A stretch of 64,000 nt of DNA, taken from the NCBI GenBank assembly GCA_003576915.1, contig QEVF01000003.1, forward strand, positions 177,737 through 241,736, in the 5' to 3' direction. Shown in pieces: positions 33,785-43,766 of the stretch; the stretch's first letter is position 1; every line of letters starts with the position of its first letter. Both the position numbers and the translations under genes were made by a program. The notes below the pieces were generated by a model. It saw nothing but the letters and a program-made list of their open reading frames with translations. It was not told where the DNA came from and searched no databases. Source of the stretch: Planctomycetota bacterium. Its GTDB lineage: Bacteria > Planctomycetota > UBA8742 > UBA2392.

Positions 33785-35479
33785 ATGTCACCTTCCGGCC
33801 GCGGCGTCGTCGCCTTTGCCCTGCTGACCCTCTCCGCCCTCTGCGGCGTTCTGGCCCTGGAGGGCCCTGAACCCCTGCAGGCCCAGAAGAAATCCGAGAC
33901 CCGCGCTGAAACGGAGGCCATGGGCAAGGACTGGACACGGGCCCGGGACTTCCTTGATGAAACCCTGCGGGCCAAGCGCAAAGCCGCGAGAATGCCCCTG
34001 GCCGAGCGATGCACCGACGCCGAGTTCATCCGCCGCGCTTACCTCGACGTTCTGGGCCGCATTCCGTCGCGCGAGGAAGTGAAGACATGGCTGATCCCTG
34101 ACCTCACAACGCCCGAAGGTCAGGAGTTCGCCCGCCTCAAGCCCCATCAGCGTCGCGAAAAACTGATCGAGGCCCTCCTGGCCAGCCCCGAATACGCGGA
34201 GTACTGGGCGCGCTTCTGGGCCATTACGCTGATCGGCCGTGAGGCCGACGCGACCTATCGCAACATGCTTCAGGAGTGGCTGCAGGGCCAGTTCGCCCAG
34301 AATCGCCCCTTTGACAAGTTGGTCTATGACCTCGTGACCGCCAGCGGCTCCAGCGAGAACAACAAGGCCGTCGGTTACGTCATCAGCTTTGAGAACGACC
34401 GGCCCGCACTGACCGGCATCACCAGCAAAGTCTTTCTGGGCAAACAGATCCAGTGCGCCCAGTGCCACAAGCACCCCTACGAAGAGATCACCACCGACGA
34501 CTTTCTTGGAGTCCAGAACTTCTTCAGGTTCACCGACACCCGCATGACGCAGCAGGCCGAAAAAGGCCTGCCCGCCATCTACGAGGCCAGGGACCGCTCC
34601 CTCCCAGCCAATGTTGAATTGTTCAAGCGCGCCCTGACCGACGAAGGCAAGGCCGTGCTGCCCAAGTTCCTGTTTGGCGAAACCTACAAGCTGGATCCCG
34701 CCAACCCGCCCCGCAAGGCCCTGGCGGCCTGGATGACCAGCCCCGACAACGTCTACTTCCGTGAAATGACGGTCAACCGCTACATGGCGCGCTTTCTGGG
34801 TGTGGGCTTCGTCCACCCTGTGGACGACTTCAACAGCAACAACACCCCCAGCCACCCCGAAGTGCTCGACCGCATGGCCCGCGAGTTCGCCGCCAGCGGC
34901 TTCGACCTCAAGTACCTCATCCGCATGATCTGCAACAGCGAACCCTACCACCTCTCCTCCGTCCCCAGGAAAGCCGGCGCCAGATACAGTGAGGACCGGG
35001 CCACCTACAGCCGCGCCATGGTGCGCCGGCTCAGCCCCGAGCAGGTGGTGTTCTCCGTCATGCGGGCCATCGGAGCGGGAGACTTTGGCAGCCGAAACAA
35101 CCGTGAGCGCCGCGACCAGACCCTGGCCTACATCCTGCAGAGCTTCAACTACGCCTACTCCGACGACGAAGGTTCCCGCGACATAGACGATTACTCGGGT
35201 TCCATTCCCCAGGCCCTGATGATGCTCAACGGCCGGCTGCTCAACGACGGTACGGACCTCGCCCAGGACAACACGCTCAAGCGCATCATTGCCGAAAGCG
35301 GCAACGACAAGCTGCGCGGCGGCCTGGACGTCTTTCTGGCCACCCTGGGCCGTCCGCCCGAGAAGTGGGAGGCGTCGCGCATGAAGAAGCACGTGGAGGG
35401 TGAAAGCGACCGCAACAGGGCCTATGAAGACATCTTCTGGGCTCTGCTCAACACGACGGAGTTCGCCACCAACCACTGA
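33785..35479 (+). CDS. DUF1549/DUF1553 exported protein with CxxCH motif
   Basis: A 564-residue exported protein starting at ATG 33785, with a signal peptide up to about LQAQ. The first half matches DUF1549 (CTDAEFIRRAYLDVLGRIP; RWAITLIG-like ARFWAITLIG) and the second half DUF1553 (VNRYMARFLGVGFVHPVDDF; NTPSHPEVLDRMAREFAASGFD). A single heme-type motif CAQCH (Cys224, Cys227, His228) lies between them. In planctomycetes this family is almost always followed by a DUF1501 gene, as here. Biochemical function is unestablished; proposals link it to polysaccharide use or periplasmic electron transfer. Confidence 0.9.
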   Translation: MSPSGRGVVAFALLTLSALCGVLALEGPEPLQAQKKSETRAETEAMGKDWTRARDFLDETLRAKRKAARMPLAERCTDAEFIRRAYLDVLGRIPSREEVKTWLIPDLTTPEGQEFARLKPHQRREKLIEALLASPEYAEYWARFWAITLIGREADATYRNMLQEWLQGQFAQNRPFDKLVYDLVTASGSSENNKAVGYVISFENDRPALTGITSKVFLGKQIQCAQCHKHPYEEITTDDFLGVQNFFRFTDTRMTQQAEKGLPAIYEARDRSLPANVELFKRALTDEGKAVLPKFLFGETYKLDPANPPRKALAAWMTSPDNVYFREMTVNRYMARFLGVGFVHPVDDFNSNNTPSHPEVLDRMAREFAASGFDLKYLIRMICNSEPYHLSSVPRKAGARYSEDRATYSRAMVRRLSPEQVVFSVMRAIGAGDFGSRNNRERRDQTLAYILQSFNYAYSDDEGSRDIDDYSGSIPQALMMLNGRLLNDGTDLAQDNTLKRIIAESGNDKLRGGLDVFLATLGRPPEKWEASRMKKHVEGESDRNRAYEDIFWALLNTTEFATNH

Positions 35480-35566
35480 TTTTTTCCGAAACCCGGCGGC
35501 TGAGGCGGGGTTCCTTGAAATCGCAACGGTCGATACGGCAAACATCGTTACCCAGTGAGGCTGAAC

Positions 35567-36865
35567 ATGGCTAACCCGCTCGTCTCCGTCAAACGCCGCG
35601 ACTTCCTCCGCGCCACGGCTGCCGCCGGCGGCATCCTGGCCACCTCCCACTTCTGGTGGGGGAGCGACCTCCTGGCCCAGGGCAGCGACGACAAAAAAAC
35701 CACGGCCAAGCGCGGCGGCAAGTGCAAGCAGGTCATCCTGTTGTGGATGGAGGGTGCTCCCTCGCAGCTCGATACCTTCGACCCCAAGCCCAACAGCAAG
35801 GACACCGGCTCACCCTGGAAGGTCCTGGAAACGGATACGCCCGGATTCACTCCCGTCGAGAACCTGCCGAACGTGGCGAAGATGGCCAAGGACATCTGCG
35901 TCATCCGCAGCCTCAACAGCAAGGAAGGCAACCACAGCCGCGGCAGCTATCTGCTGCACACCGGCTATATTCCCAACCCCACGCTCAAGCACCCGAGCCT
36001 GGGCAGCATCGTGAGCCACCAGCTCGGCAAGAAGGACTTCGACCTGCCCAATTTCGTGAAACTGCGCGGCGGGCCCTTTGGCGCGGGCTACCTTGGCGTG
36101 GAGAATAACCCCTTCGTCATCAGCAATCCCGGCGCGCGCATCGAGAACCTGGACTACGCCGGAGGCGTGGACAAGGCGCGCATGGACAAGCGCATGAAGC
36201 TGGTGGACGAAATGGAGAAGGACTTCGCCCGCCAGCGCGGGGCGGAAGCCGTCGAGGCCCACAAGGCCATGTACGAGAAGGCCCGCCGCCTCATGGACAG
36301 CCCGCTCAAGAGCAAGTTCTACATCGCTGACGAGCCCGATGACGTCAAGAAGGCCTATGGCAGCGGCCGCTTCGCCGAAAGCTGCATCATCGCCCGCCGC
36401 CTGATTGAGGCCGGCGTGGCCTGCGTCGAAGTCGTGCTGGGCGGATGGGACACCCACGACAACAACTTCGTGCGCACCAAGCAGCTCTGCGGCGAATTTG
36501 ACCAGCCCATGGCCGCCCTGCTGGCCGATCTCAAGAAGCGCGGCCTGCTGGAAACCACCCTCGTGGTCTGGATGGGCGAGTTCGGGCGCACGCCCCGCAT
36601 CAGCGCCACCGAAGGCCGCGACCACTGGCCCAATAACTTCTGCGCAGTGCTGGCCGGCGGCGGCGTGAAGGGCAACCAGGTGATCGGCGAAACCGACGAG
36701 CGCGGCATGACCATCACCAGGGAACCCGTGGGCGTGCAGGACCTGTTCTGGACCTTCGCCTCGCTCATGGGCTGGGACACGGCCAAGGAGTTCGAGGCGG
36801 GCAACCGTCCGGTGTGGCTGACGGACAAGACGGCCGGCAAGCCCATTGAAAAAGTGCTGGGCTAG
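35567..36865 (+). CDS. DUF1501 protein with Tat signal
   Basis: A 432-residue DUF1501 protein starting at ATG 35567. The N-terminus has a twin-arginine motif (KRRDFLRA, Arg10-Arg11) and a hydrophobic stretch, so it is probably exported folded. Family blocks include WMEGAPSQLDTFDPKP, RSLNSKEGNHSRGSYLLHTGY, VVLGGWDTHDNN, VVWMGEFGRTPRI and GRDHWPNNFCAVLAGGGVKG. The fold belongs to the alkaline phosphatase/sulfatase superfamily. It is 87 bp downstream of its usual partner DUF1549/1553. Confidence 0.92.
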   Translation: MANPLVSVKRRDFLRATAAAGGILATSHFWWGSDLLAQGSDDKKTTAKRGGKCKQVILLWMEGAPSQLDTFDPKPNSKDTGSPWKVLETDTPGFTPVENLPNVAKMAKDICVIRSLNSKEGNHSRGSYLLHTGYIPNPTLKHPSLGSIVSHQLGKKDFDLPNFVKLRGGPFGAGYLGVENNPFVISNPGARIENLDYAGGVDKARMDKRMKLVDEMEKDFARQRGAEAVEAHKAMYEKARRLMDSPLKSKFYIADEPDDVKKAYGSGRFAESCIIARRLIEAGVACVEVVLGGWDTHDNNFVRTKQLCGEFDQPMAALLADLKKRGLLETTLVVWMGEFGRTPRISATEGRDHWPNNFCAVLAGGGVKGNQVIGETDERGMTITREPVGVQDLFWTFASLMGWDTAKEFEAGNRPVWLTDKTAGKPIEKVLG

Positions 36866-37192
36866 CGGTCGGCTGAAACTCACCTCTTGTCAGCTTGACG
36901 GGGCGCGCATGGTTGCGGGCCCCGTCGCCCCATTGACGGCCCCCAAGGCTCGGTTAGTCTTGCGCCTGCCTCGACGGGTGTGGCCGCCGGGGCACGATGC
37001 GACGGTGGGCGTTGCCACCGCGCCAGATAAATGAAGAGGCCAACCTTCCCGTGACGCATGGCGTCACGCCACAGGCCTGCTGGGCCTGTTTTCGTTGACG
37101 AGCCGCGCGCGTAAGCAAGCGGTCCGATGGCGCCCGCCTTTCCGGACCGCACATTGACGTTCGCGGTTCGTTGCGGCCTCGAAAGGACTCCC
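36866..37192 (+). promoter_or_regulatory. Structured leader region upstream of thrS
   Basis: This 327-bp gap has no credible gene. Three inverted repeats are visible: 37051-37057 with 37061-37067 (7 bp, 3-nt loop); 37072-37077 with 37083-37088 (6 bp) followed by four Ts, a weak terminator or attenuator; and 37120-37126 with 37143-37149 (7 bp). A purine run (GAAAGGA) precedes the thrS ATG. Leader structures controlling threonyl-tRNA synthetase are known in other bacteria; no T-box consensus was recognised. Confidence 0.45.
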
Positions 37193-39160
37193 ATGATTTC
37201 CGTGAAACTTCCGGACGGCTCTCCCCGTGAACTCAAGGATGGCGCCTCCGCCGCCGACCTCGCCACGGCCATCGGCTCGCGGCTGGCCAAGGACGCCGTG
37301 GCCGCCAAGGTGGACGGCAAGGTCGTGGACCTCGCCTTGCCCCTGCCCAACGGCGCCACGGTCCAGATTCTGACCAAGAAGGACAAAGAAGCCCTGGAGG
37401 TGCTGCGCCACAGCGCGGCGCACATGATGGCCGACGCCATCTTGCGCATCTTCCCCAAGGCGCAGCTCACCATCGGCCCCGTGGTGGAAGACGGCTTCTA
37501 CTACGACATCTTCCTGCCTGAGGGCAAGATCACCGTCGAGGACTTCCCGAAGATCGAAGGCGAAATGGCCAAGATCGCCAAGGAGGGGTTTGTCTTCCAG
37601 CGCTGCGTGGCCCGCTACGACGAAGCCAACGAGTTCTACGCCCGCTACAAGGCCATCGACGGCGGACACAACAAGTTCAAACAGGAACTCGTAGACGGCA
37701 TCGCCCGGCGCGGCGAGGAGCTGACCTTCTACAAGCACGGCGACTTCATCGACCTGTGCCGCGGCCCCCACGTGCCCTCCACGGCCTGGCTCAAGAACGT
37801 GAAGCTGACCAAGGTCAGCGGCAGTTACTGGCGGGCCGACGCAAGCCGCGAGCAGCTTGTGCGCGTCTACGGCACGGCCTTCTTTTCGAAGGAAGAGCTT
37901 GACGAGTACTTCCGTGTGCTGGAAGAGGCCAAGAAGCGCGACCACCGCGTGCTGGGCGAGCAGCTCGAACTGTTCATGTTCAACGAAGAGGCCCCGGGCT
38001 TTCCGTTCTATCTGCCCAAGGGGGCGGCTTTGTGGAACAACCTGGCCAACTATGCGCGCAACAAGCTCAGGAAGCGCGGCTATCAGGAAGTGAAGGGCCC
38101 CATCGTGCTGGCGGAAAGCCTCTGGCACAAGAGCGGGCACTACGCGAACTACCTTGAGAACATGTTCTTCACCAAGATGAAGATGTTCGACGAGAAGAAG
38201 CCCGATGCTGTGGTGGAGGTCGAGGAAGAGCGGCCCATGGCCATCAAGCCCATGAACTGCCCCGGCCACTGCATGATCTTCAAGCACAAGCTGCGCTCGC
38301 ACAATGAAATGCCGCTGCGCTACAGCGAACTGGGGCTGGTGCACCGCCGCGAGCTGTCCGGCGTGCGCCACGGCCTGTTCCGTGTGCAGGCGTTCACGCA
38401 GGACGACGCCCACCACTTTGTCACGCCGGACCAGATCGTGGGCGAAGTCAACATGCTCATCGACTACTTCAAGGAGGTCTACGCCGACTTCAACATCAGC
38501 GAGTACCACATGGAACTGAGCACACGACCGGCCAAGCGCGTAGGCAGCGAGGAAATGTGGGACCGCGCCGAAAGCGCGCTCAAACAGGCGCTGGAATCCG
38601 GCGGCTACAACTACAAGCTCAACCCCGGCGATGGCGCCTTCTACGGGCCCAAGATCGACTTCCACATCAAGGACACGCTCAAGCGCACCTGGCAGTGCGG
38701 CACGATCCAGCTCGACTTCTCCATGCCCGCCCGCTTTGAGCTGGAGTATGTCGGCGCAGACGGCCAGCGGCACACGCCCGTGATGATCCATCGCGCGGGC
38801 CTGGGCTCTCTGGAACGCTTCATGGGCATGATCATCGAACACTACGCGGGCGCCTTTCCGCTCTGGCTGGCGCCCGTGCAGGTGTGGGTGATTCCCGTGA
38901 GCGAGAAGTTCGCGGACTATGCCCGCGAGGTCCACGGCAAGCTGCTGGACTTCGGCTTGCGCGCTGAATGCAACCTGAAGGATGACCGCCTCGGCTACAA
39001 GATCCGCGAGGCCAGCCTGCAGAAGATTCCCTACGTGATCGTGCTCGGCGACAAGGAGCAGGCCGCAGGCTCCATCAATGTTCGCTCGCGTGACAAGGGC
39101 GAACTCGGCGAGATGACCCTCGACAGGTTCTTCAGCCAGCTTGAGTGCTGGCAGAAGTAA
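37193..39160 (+). CDS. thrS: Threonyl-tRNA synthetase
   Basis: A 655-residue class II synthetase of normal length. It opens with a TGS domain (MISVKLPDGSPRELKDG), then the second additional domain with HSAAHMMADA and the later CRGPHVPST editing site. The catalytic core has MNCPGHC (zinc ligand Cys356), RYSELGLVHRRELSG (motif 2 region), GDGAFYGPKID and HRAGLGSLERFMGMIIE (motif 3). The anticodon-binding domain follows (APVQVWVIPVSEK). It attaches threonine to tRNA-Thr and edits Ser-tRNA-Thr. The ATG at 37193 has a good ribosome-binding site. Confidence 0.97.
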   Translation: MISVKLPDGSPRELKDGASAADLATAIGSRLAKDAVAAKVDGKVVDLALPLPNGATVQILTKKDKEALEVLRHSAAHMMADAILRIFPKAQLTIGPVVEDGFYYDIFLPEGKITVEDFPKIEGEMAKIAKEGFVFQRCVARYDEANEFYARYKAIDGGHNKFKQELVDGIARRGEELTFYKHGDFIDLCRGPHVPSTAWLKNVKLTKVSGSYWRADASREQLVRVYGTAFFSKEELDEYFRVLEEAKKRDHRVLGEQLELFMFNEEAPGFPFYLPKGAALWNNLANYARNKLRKRGYQEVKGPIVLAESLWHKSGHYANYLENMFFTKMKMFDEKKPDAVVEVEEERPMAIKPMNCPGHCMIFKHKLRSHNEMPLRYSELGLVHRRELSGVRHGLFRVQAFTQDDAHHFVTPDQIVGEVNMLIDYFKEVYADFNISEYHMELSTRPAKRVGSEEMWDRAESALKQALESGGYNYKLNPGDGAFYGPKIDFHIKDTLKRTWQCGTIQLDFSMPARFELEYVGADGQRHTPVMIHRAGLGSLERFMGMIIEHYAGAFPLWLAPVQVWVIPVSEKFADYAREVHGKLLDFGLRAECNLKDDRLGYKIREASLQKIPYVIVLGDKEQAAGSINVRSRDKGELGEMTLDRFFSQLECWQK

Positions 39161-39182
39161 ACCCAGCCGCAGGCGGTGTTTT

Positions 39183-39210
39183 CGGGGGCGGTGTTGACCG
39201 CCCCCGTTTT
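39183..39210 (+). terminator. Rho-independent terminator of thrS
   Basis: A perfect 10-bp GC stem (39183-39192 with 39197-39206), GTTG loop and four Ts lie 22 bp after the thrS stop. This is the cleanest intrinsic terminator in the window. Confidence 0.85.
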
Positions 39211-39305
39211 CATGTTCGCCGCCTGCGTCGGCGGTCTTGGGAACGGTGCAGCATGCGGATGCGATGCTGGCCGCGGGCGGCAGCCGCGGCCGCAATCCCA
39301 ATGAT

Positions 39306-39428
39306 CTAACGCCCCTTGGGCTTGCGTGCTGAGGCCTTGGAGCGCGTGACCCGCTTCTTGGCGGTCTTGGCGTCGCGGATGGTGCGGGATTTCTTCAGCT
39401 TGAAGTCTTTGCGTCCGACGTTGGCCAT
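39306..39428 (-). CDS. Very small basic protein (40 residues)
   Basis: A 40-residue protein starting MANVGRKDFKLKKSRTI, with about 40 percent Lys and Arg and an Ala/Lys/Arg-rich tail. The ATG at 39428 has AAAGGGA six bases upstream; another ATG at 39434 would add two residues but leaves no spacing. It follows the DegT aminotransferase stop by 17 bp on the same strand. Its composition suggests nucleic-acid or ribosome binding. PVC bacteria have small basic proteins, but I cannot match this to a known one. Confidence 0.6.
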   Translation of the reverse strand: MANVGRKDFKLKKSRTIRDAKTAKKRVTRSKASARKPKGR

Positions 39429-39445
39429 TTTCATTCCCTTTCCAT

Positions 39446-40564
39446 TCAGACAGAGGCCAGCACCGCCGCGGCCACTTCCTGGGCCTGGGCGTTCGTCATT
39501 TCCGGATACATCGGCAGGCTGATGACGCTGCGCGCCAGCCGCTCGGCCACTTTCAGGCTGCCTTCGCCCTGGCCCAGGTGAGCAAAGCATTCCTGACGGT
39601 GCAGGGGCACAGGGTAGTAGATCATGTTCCCGATGCCCTTCTCGTTGAGTTTCACGATCAGCTCGTCGCGGGCCTTGGCATTTGCGCCATCTCCCACCTG
39701 CAGCGTGTACTGGTGGTAGATGTGCGTGTTGCCCCTGGCCGTGACGGGCGTCTTGAGTTTCGGATGGCCGGCCAGCTTCGCATCATAGAGGTGTGCGATT
39801 TCCGCGCGCCGTGCATTCCAGGCATCCAGATGCCGCAACTTTACCCGCAGCACCGCGGCCTGCAGGGCGTCCAGCCGGCCGCACATGCCCACGACCTTGT
39901 TGTAATACCGCGGCCGTTCGCCGTGGGTATGCAGGAGCTTGATCGTGTCGGCCAGGGTGTCGTCATTGGTAGCCACCATGCCGCCGTCGCCCGCGCCGCC
40001 GAGGTTCTTGGTGGGGTAGAAGCTGTAAATCGTCATCTGGCTGACCTGCCCGGCCTTCTTGCCGTGGCGCGTGGCGCCGAAGGCCTGTGCCGCGTCTTCG
40101 ATGACGACCAGCTTGCGCTTGTCGGCCAGTTCCCTGACGCCCTCGAGGTCAGCGCACTGGCCATAGAGGTCCACGGGCATGATGGCCCGGGTCTTGGCCG
40201 TGATGCGGCGCTGGGCGTCCGCAAGGTCGATGTTGAAGGTGTCGGGCTCGACGTCGCAGAACACGGGCCTGGCCCCCAGGCGGGCCACGGCGCCGGCCGT
40301 CGCGAAATAGGTGAACGCGGGCACGATGACTTCGTCGCCGGGCTTGATGCCCGCGGCCCAGAGGCAGAGCAGCAGGGCGTCAGAACCTGAGTTCACGCCG
40401 ATGGCGTGTTTGACCCCCAGATAAGCCGCGGCCTCTTTCTCGAAACCCTCGACGATGGGTCCCAGAATGAAGCTCTGGTTGGCAAACACTTCGGCGACGG
40501 CGGCGTCGATTTCTGGCTTGATGGATGCGTACTGCGCCTTGAGGTTCATCACGGGAACGGGCAT
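39446..40564 (-). CDS. DegT/DnrJ/EryC1/StrS-family sugar aminotransferase
   Basis: A 372-residue PLP enzyme. It starts MPVPVMNLKAQYASIKPEID and has the family blocks FILGPIVEGFE, GVNSGSDALLL, PAFTYFATAG, VDLYGQCADL, IEDAAQAFGA and SFYPTKNLGGAGDGG (Schiff-base Lys186). The C-terminal YYPVPLHRQECF block is also present. It aminates a nucleotide-linked keto-sugar for cell-surface glycans. No other sugar-nucleotide genes are adjacent, so the exact product is unknown. It shares a transcript with the small basic protein gene. Confidence 0.92.
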   Translation of the reverse strand: MPVPVMNLKAQYASIKPEIDAAVAEVFANQSFILGPIVEGFEKEAAAYLGVKHAIGVNSGSDALLLCLWAAGIKPGDEVIVPAFTYFATAGAVARLGARPVFCDVEPDTFNIDLADAQRRITAKTRAIMPVDLYGQCADLEGVRELADKRKLVVIEDAAQAFGATRHGKKAGQVSQMTIYSFYPTKNLGGAGDGGMVATNDDTLADTIKLLHTHGERPRYYNKVVGMCGRLDALQAAVLRVKLRHLDAWNARRAEIAHLYDAKLAGHPKLKTPVTARGNTHIYHQYTLQVGDGANAKARDELIVKLNEKGIGNMIYYPVPLHRQECFAHLGQGEGSLKVAERLARSVISLPMYPEMTNAQAQEVAAAVLASV

Positions 40565-40630
40565 GGCCGGGCTCGCTGGAAAGCGGCACTATCGCAATAA
40601 GGGCTTCCGGGTCAAGCCGCGCGGGTGCCG

Positions 40631-43015
40631 TCACTCCGTCAGACCGGCGCGGGCATCAAGGATGTCACGAACCCGGCGAGTCAGGGCGGCGTGGGTGAAC
40701 GGCTTGTGCATGAACTCGACATGGGCGTCGAGTTCGCCCTGGTGGACGATGGCGTTCTCCGTGTAGCCCGATATGTAGAGCACAGCCAGCCGCGGGCGCG
40801 ACGCCATGAGCGCGTCGGCGAGTTTTCGGCCACCCATGCGCGGCATGACCACGTCGGTCAGAAGCAGGTGAATGGGCTGGCTGATGTCAGCCGCGCGGGT
40901 GAGGGCTTCTTCCCCATTGGAGGCTTCCAGCACGGTGTAGCCCAGGGAAGACAGCGTGTCCACGATGAGCCGGCGGATCATGGGCTCGTCTTCCACGACC
41001 AAGATGGTCTCGGTGCCGCCCCGGGTCTTGTCGATGTTGTCGGAGATGTGGCGGGTGCTGGCCGGCATGGCAGTGCGCGGCAGGTAGATCCTGAACATGC
41101 TGCCCCGGCCGGGTTCGCTGTAAACGGCGATGTGGCCTTCTGCCTGCTTGACGATGCCGAACACGGTGGCCAGGCCCAGACCCGTGCCCTTGCCCAGCTC
41201 TTTGGTGGTGAAGAACGGCTCAAAGAGGTGAGATTTGACCTCGTCGGACATGCCCGAGCCGGTGTCCGTTACGGAGAGCACGACGTATTCACCGGGGCGC
41301 AGGTCCGGCCGGCTGGCGCAGTACTGTTCATCCAGGGCTGCGTTGCCCGTCTCGAGCACGAGTTTGCCGCCGTGGGGCATGGCGTCGCGCGCGTTGACAG
41401 CCAGGTTGAGCAGGACCTGCTCGATCTGGGTGGGGTCAACACGAACAAGCCAGAGTCCCCGGGCGGGCAACGTGACGATTTCGATGTTTTCCTGAAGCAG
41501 GCGGCGCAGCATTTTGTCCATGGATGAGAGCACGTCGTTCAGGCAGATCACCTTGGGCTCGATGATCTGTTTGCGCGCAAAGGCAAGGAGCTGCTGTGTC
41601 AGCGCCGCAGCGCGGTCGGCCGCCTGCCGCACATGGGCCAGATGCCTGTAAGCCGGCGAGTCCGGGGCGCTTGCCTTCTGGGCCAGCTCCGTGTAGCCGA
41701 GAATGGCCGTCAACAGGTTGTTGAAGTCGTGAGCGACCCCGCCGGCAAGGCGGCCGATGCCCTCCATCTTCTGGGCCTGATGCAGTTGTTGCTGCAGACG
41801 CGCCTTCTCACTCACGTCCTGCGCGGTGCCGCGCATGCGGACGGGCTTGCCGTCTTCATCGCGCAGGACCTCGCCCTGGACAAGCACATGGATGGGCCGG
41901 CCGTCGGGACGGTTGAAGCGGTACTCCAGCGCAAAGGGTTTGACGCCCTGAAGGCTTTCCCTGAAAGCCTGTCGAAGGGCTTCCCGGTCCTGGGGAAGCA
42001 CCATCTGCATGAACTGTTCCGTGCGGGGCGGCCCGGCCTCCGTGGGCAGCCCATAGACATGAAACGCCTCGTCGGACCACTCGAGCGAGTCATCCGTGAT
42101 GTTCCAGTCCCAGGTGCCCAGCCTGGCCACCTTCTCGGCCATGCGCAGGCGGGCCTCACTGCGGGCCCGGGTTTCGTCCAGTTTGCGGCGTTCAGCATCG
42201 ACGGAGTCAAGCCGCAGCGCCGTATGCCACACCACGAACGAGACAATGCCGACTCCTGTGGTGATCAGAAAGGCGATGCCGAAGCCCGTTCCGAAGAGCC
42301 CATAGACCTGTCCGAAGTGGCGCAGAATTCCGAGCGTGATGGGCACCAGCACGGCTGCCGGAAGCAGCCTGCGGGCGGCCTGTCCGCCCGGCGTGTCGCG
42401 ATGCAGAAGGGCCATCAGCCCGGTCTCCCGGCCTGAGCAGAAGACTCCCCAGGAGGCCACCAGAAAACAGATGGCTTCCAGCAACCCGAGTTGTCCGATC
42501 ACCAGGGGCGCGTCAGATGGGGTTTGGATGAAAAGGAAAGTCAGCGATACCACGAGAAAGGACAACACAGCCATCAGGGCCAGCCCCTGCCCCAGGCGCA
42601 ATCCCCGGCGCGACTTGACCAGCAGCAACGCAAGGGCCACGCCCATGATGCCCAGCCACTCCAGCCAGCGCAGGGACTCAGGCCCGCCCGGGCCCGGAAG
42701 GACGGGCGTGGAGGACCAGAGCAGGGAAGCCAGTCCCGTCAGCACCGCCGACCATGCCGCGGCGCGCCCGGCCTTCAGCGCAAGGGGAGTGGCCGAAGAG
42801 CAGAGCAGAAGGGCCGAGCCCAGCAGGATCATGGCCACAGCCGAGGCCGCGCTCATGGGCGGGAGGTCAGCGATTTCTCCGGCGAAGTTCGGGCGGTTGG
42901 CCAGGGTGCCGCCCAGCGAGATGCCGCCCGCGACAAGCAGCAGGCCGCCGGCGAGCCGGGGACAGAGGTCCATGCCGCTGCGAAACCAGGCGAGATGCGA
43001 CGGAATCGAGGGCAA
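40631..43015 (-). CDS. Hybrid sensor histidine kinase with receiver domain
   Basis: A 794-residue membrane sensor kinase. About eight hydrophobic segments in residues 10-265 form an integral-membrane sensor. A PAS domain (about 285-405, [23 protein letters not shown]) precedes HisKA with [15 protein letters not shown] (phosphorylated His429). The HATPase domain has [19 protein letters not shown] and [15 protein letters not shown]. The C-terminal receiver has [13 protein letters not shown] (Asp721). Signal and output are unknown; there is no DNA-binding domain and no response regulator next to it. A good promoter lies upstream. Confidence 0.93.
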   Translation of the reverse strand: MPSIPSHLAWFRSGMDLCPRLAGGLLLVAGGISLGGTLANRPNFAGEIADLPPMSAASAVAMILLGSALLLCSSATPLALKAGRAAAWSAVLTGLASLLWSSTPVLPGPGGPESLRWLEWLGIMGVALALLLVKSRRGLRLGQGLALMAVLSFLVVSLTFLFIQTPSDAPLVIGQLGLLEAICFLVASWGVFCSGRETGLMALLHRDTPGGQAARRLLPAAVLVPITLGILRHFGQVYGLFGTGFGIAFLITTGVGIVSFVVWHTALRLDSVDAERRKLDETRARSEARLRMAEKVARLGTWDWNITDDSLEWSDEAFHVYGLPTEAGPPRTEQFMQMVLPQDREALRQAFRESLQGVKPFALEYRFNRPDGRPIHVLVQGEVLRDEDGKPVRMRGTAQDVSEKARLQQQLHQAQKMEGIGRLAGGVAHDFNNLLTAILGYTELAQKASAPDSPAYRHLAHVRQAADRAAALTQQLLAFARKQIIEPKVICLNDVLSSMDKMLRRLLQENIEIVTLPARGLWLVRVDPTQIEQVLLNLAVNARDAMPHGGKLVLETGNAALDEQYCASRPDLRPGEYVVLSVTDTGSGMSDEVKSHLFEPFFTTKELGKGTGLGLATVFGIVKQAEGHIAVYSEPGRGSMFRIYLPRTAMPASTRHISDNIDKTRGGTETILVVEDEPMIRRLIVDTLSSLGYTVLEASNGEEALTRAADISQPIHLLLTDVVMPRMGGRKLADALMASRPRLAVLYISGYTENAIVHQGELDAHVEFMHKPFTHAALTRRVRDILDARAGLTE

Positions 43016-43097
43016 GGAAAACTTCCGATAAGTGGATAAGGAAGTAGATAGTGGCTGTGCGCTTGGTTTCCAAACTGGGGGAGAGGAACGCGGAGAG

Positions 43098-43131
43098 TTT
43101 TCATCTTATGAAAATACGCTCATAACAGCAA
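43098..43131 (-). promoter_or_regulatory. Promoter with overlapping palindrome upstream of the hybrid kinase
   Basis: On the minus strand a -35 TTGCTG (43131-43126), a 17-bp spacer and a -10 TAAGAT (43108-43103) fit a sigma-70-type promoter 88 bp from the kinase start. The 7-bp inverted repeat TTTTCAT/ATGAAAA (43098-43104 and 43108-43114) is centred on the -10 box, an operator-like placement. Confidence 0.6.
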
Positions 43132-43199
43132 CTTGAGCGTGCATCGGTCATGGCCTCTGCTGTCGCCGGATGGTCGGGTCGGGGGTCCAGGCGCGCGGA

Positions 43200-43676
43200 C
43201 TAAAGACCCTTGCGCAACGTGATGGCGTGGGACGTGTAGCCCAGTTTTTCGTAGAGCCTGCGCGCCGCGGCGTTGTGGGCCATGACCTGCAGGCCCAGGA
43301 AGGTAAAGCCCCGAGCGCGCAAAAAGTTGTGCGCCGCAGCCAGCATGGCCTGGGCGAGGCCGCGGCGGCGGAACTCCGGCATGACGGAAATGTCAAAGAT
43401 CCACGGTTCGTCCGCGCGCGTGAAGAAATCCGTCTGCATGCCGATCCAGCAGTGGCCGGCATAACGGCCGTTGACCTCCGCCACGAGCACGGTGTTGCGT
43501 GTTCCGTCATGGGGCGCGTAGCGCTCAAGCAGCCAGCGGTGGTGGCGCCGGAAGAACTCTTCGTCAACGGTCTCGCGCGGCGGAATGGAGTCGCGGAACG
43601 TGCGGTAGTTGAGCGCAACGAAGGCTCTTTCGTCGCGGGCGTGCTCATAGAGCCGGATCTGGAAGGCGTCGCTCAA
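43200..43676 (-). CDS. GNAT-family N-acetyltransferase
   Basis: A 158-residue acetyltransferase. The family core is clear: VLVAEVNGRYAGHCWIGM (strands 2-4), PWIFDISVMPEFRRRGLAQAML (motif A, acetyl-CoA pyrophosphate loop RRRGLA) and LQVMAHNAAARRLYEKLGY (motif B). The start is uncertain: TTG at 43676 (MSDAFQIRLYEH) is the best placed, but no clear ribosome-binding site is seen. The frame is open far upstream only because it lies opposite the next gene. The substrate is unknown. Confidence 0.8.
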   Translation of the reverse strand: MSDAFQIRLYEHARDERAFVALNYRTFRDSIPPRETVDEEFFRRHHRWLLERYAPHDGTRNTVLVAEVNGRYAGHCWIGMQTDFFTRADEPWIFDISVMPEFRRRGLAQAMLAAAHNFLRARGFTFLGLQVMAHNAAARRLYEKLGYTSHAITLRKGL

Positions 43677-43766
43677 GGGCCGCGAGACTAATCGCGGGCA
43701 GGCCGCGCGTAAAGCAACCGGCAGTTTTCGCTTTACGCGAGAGCCCCGGCTTCCTTGCCTCTTGCC

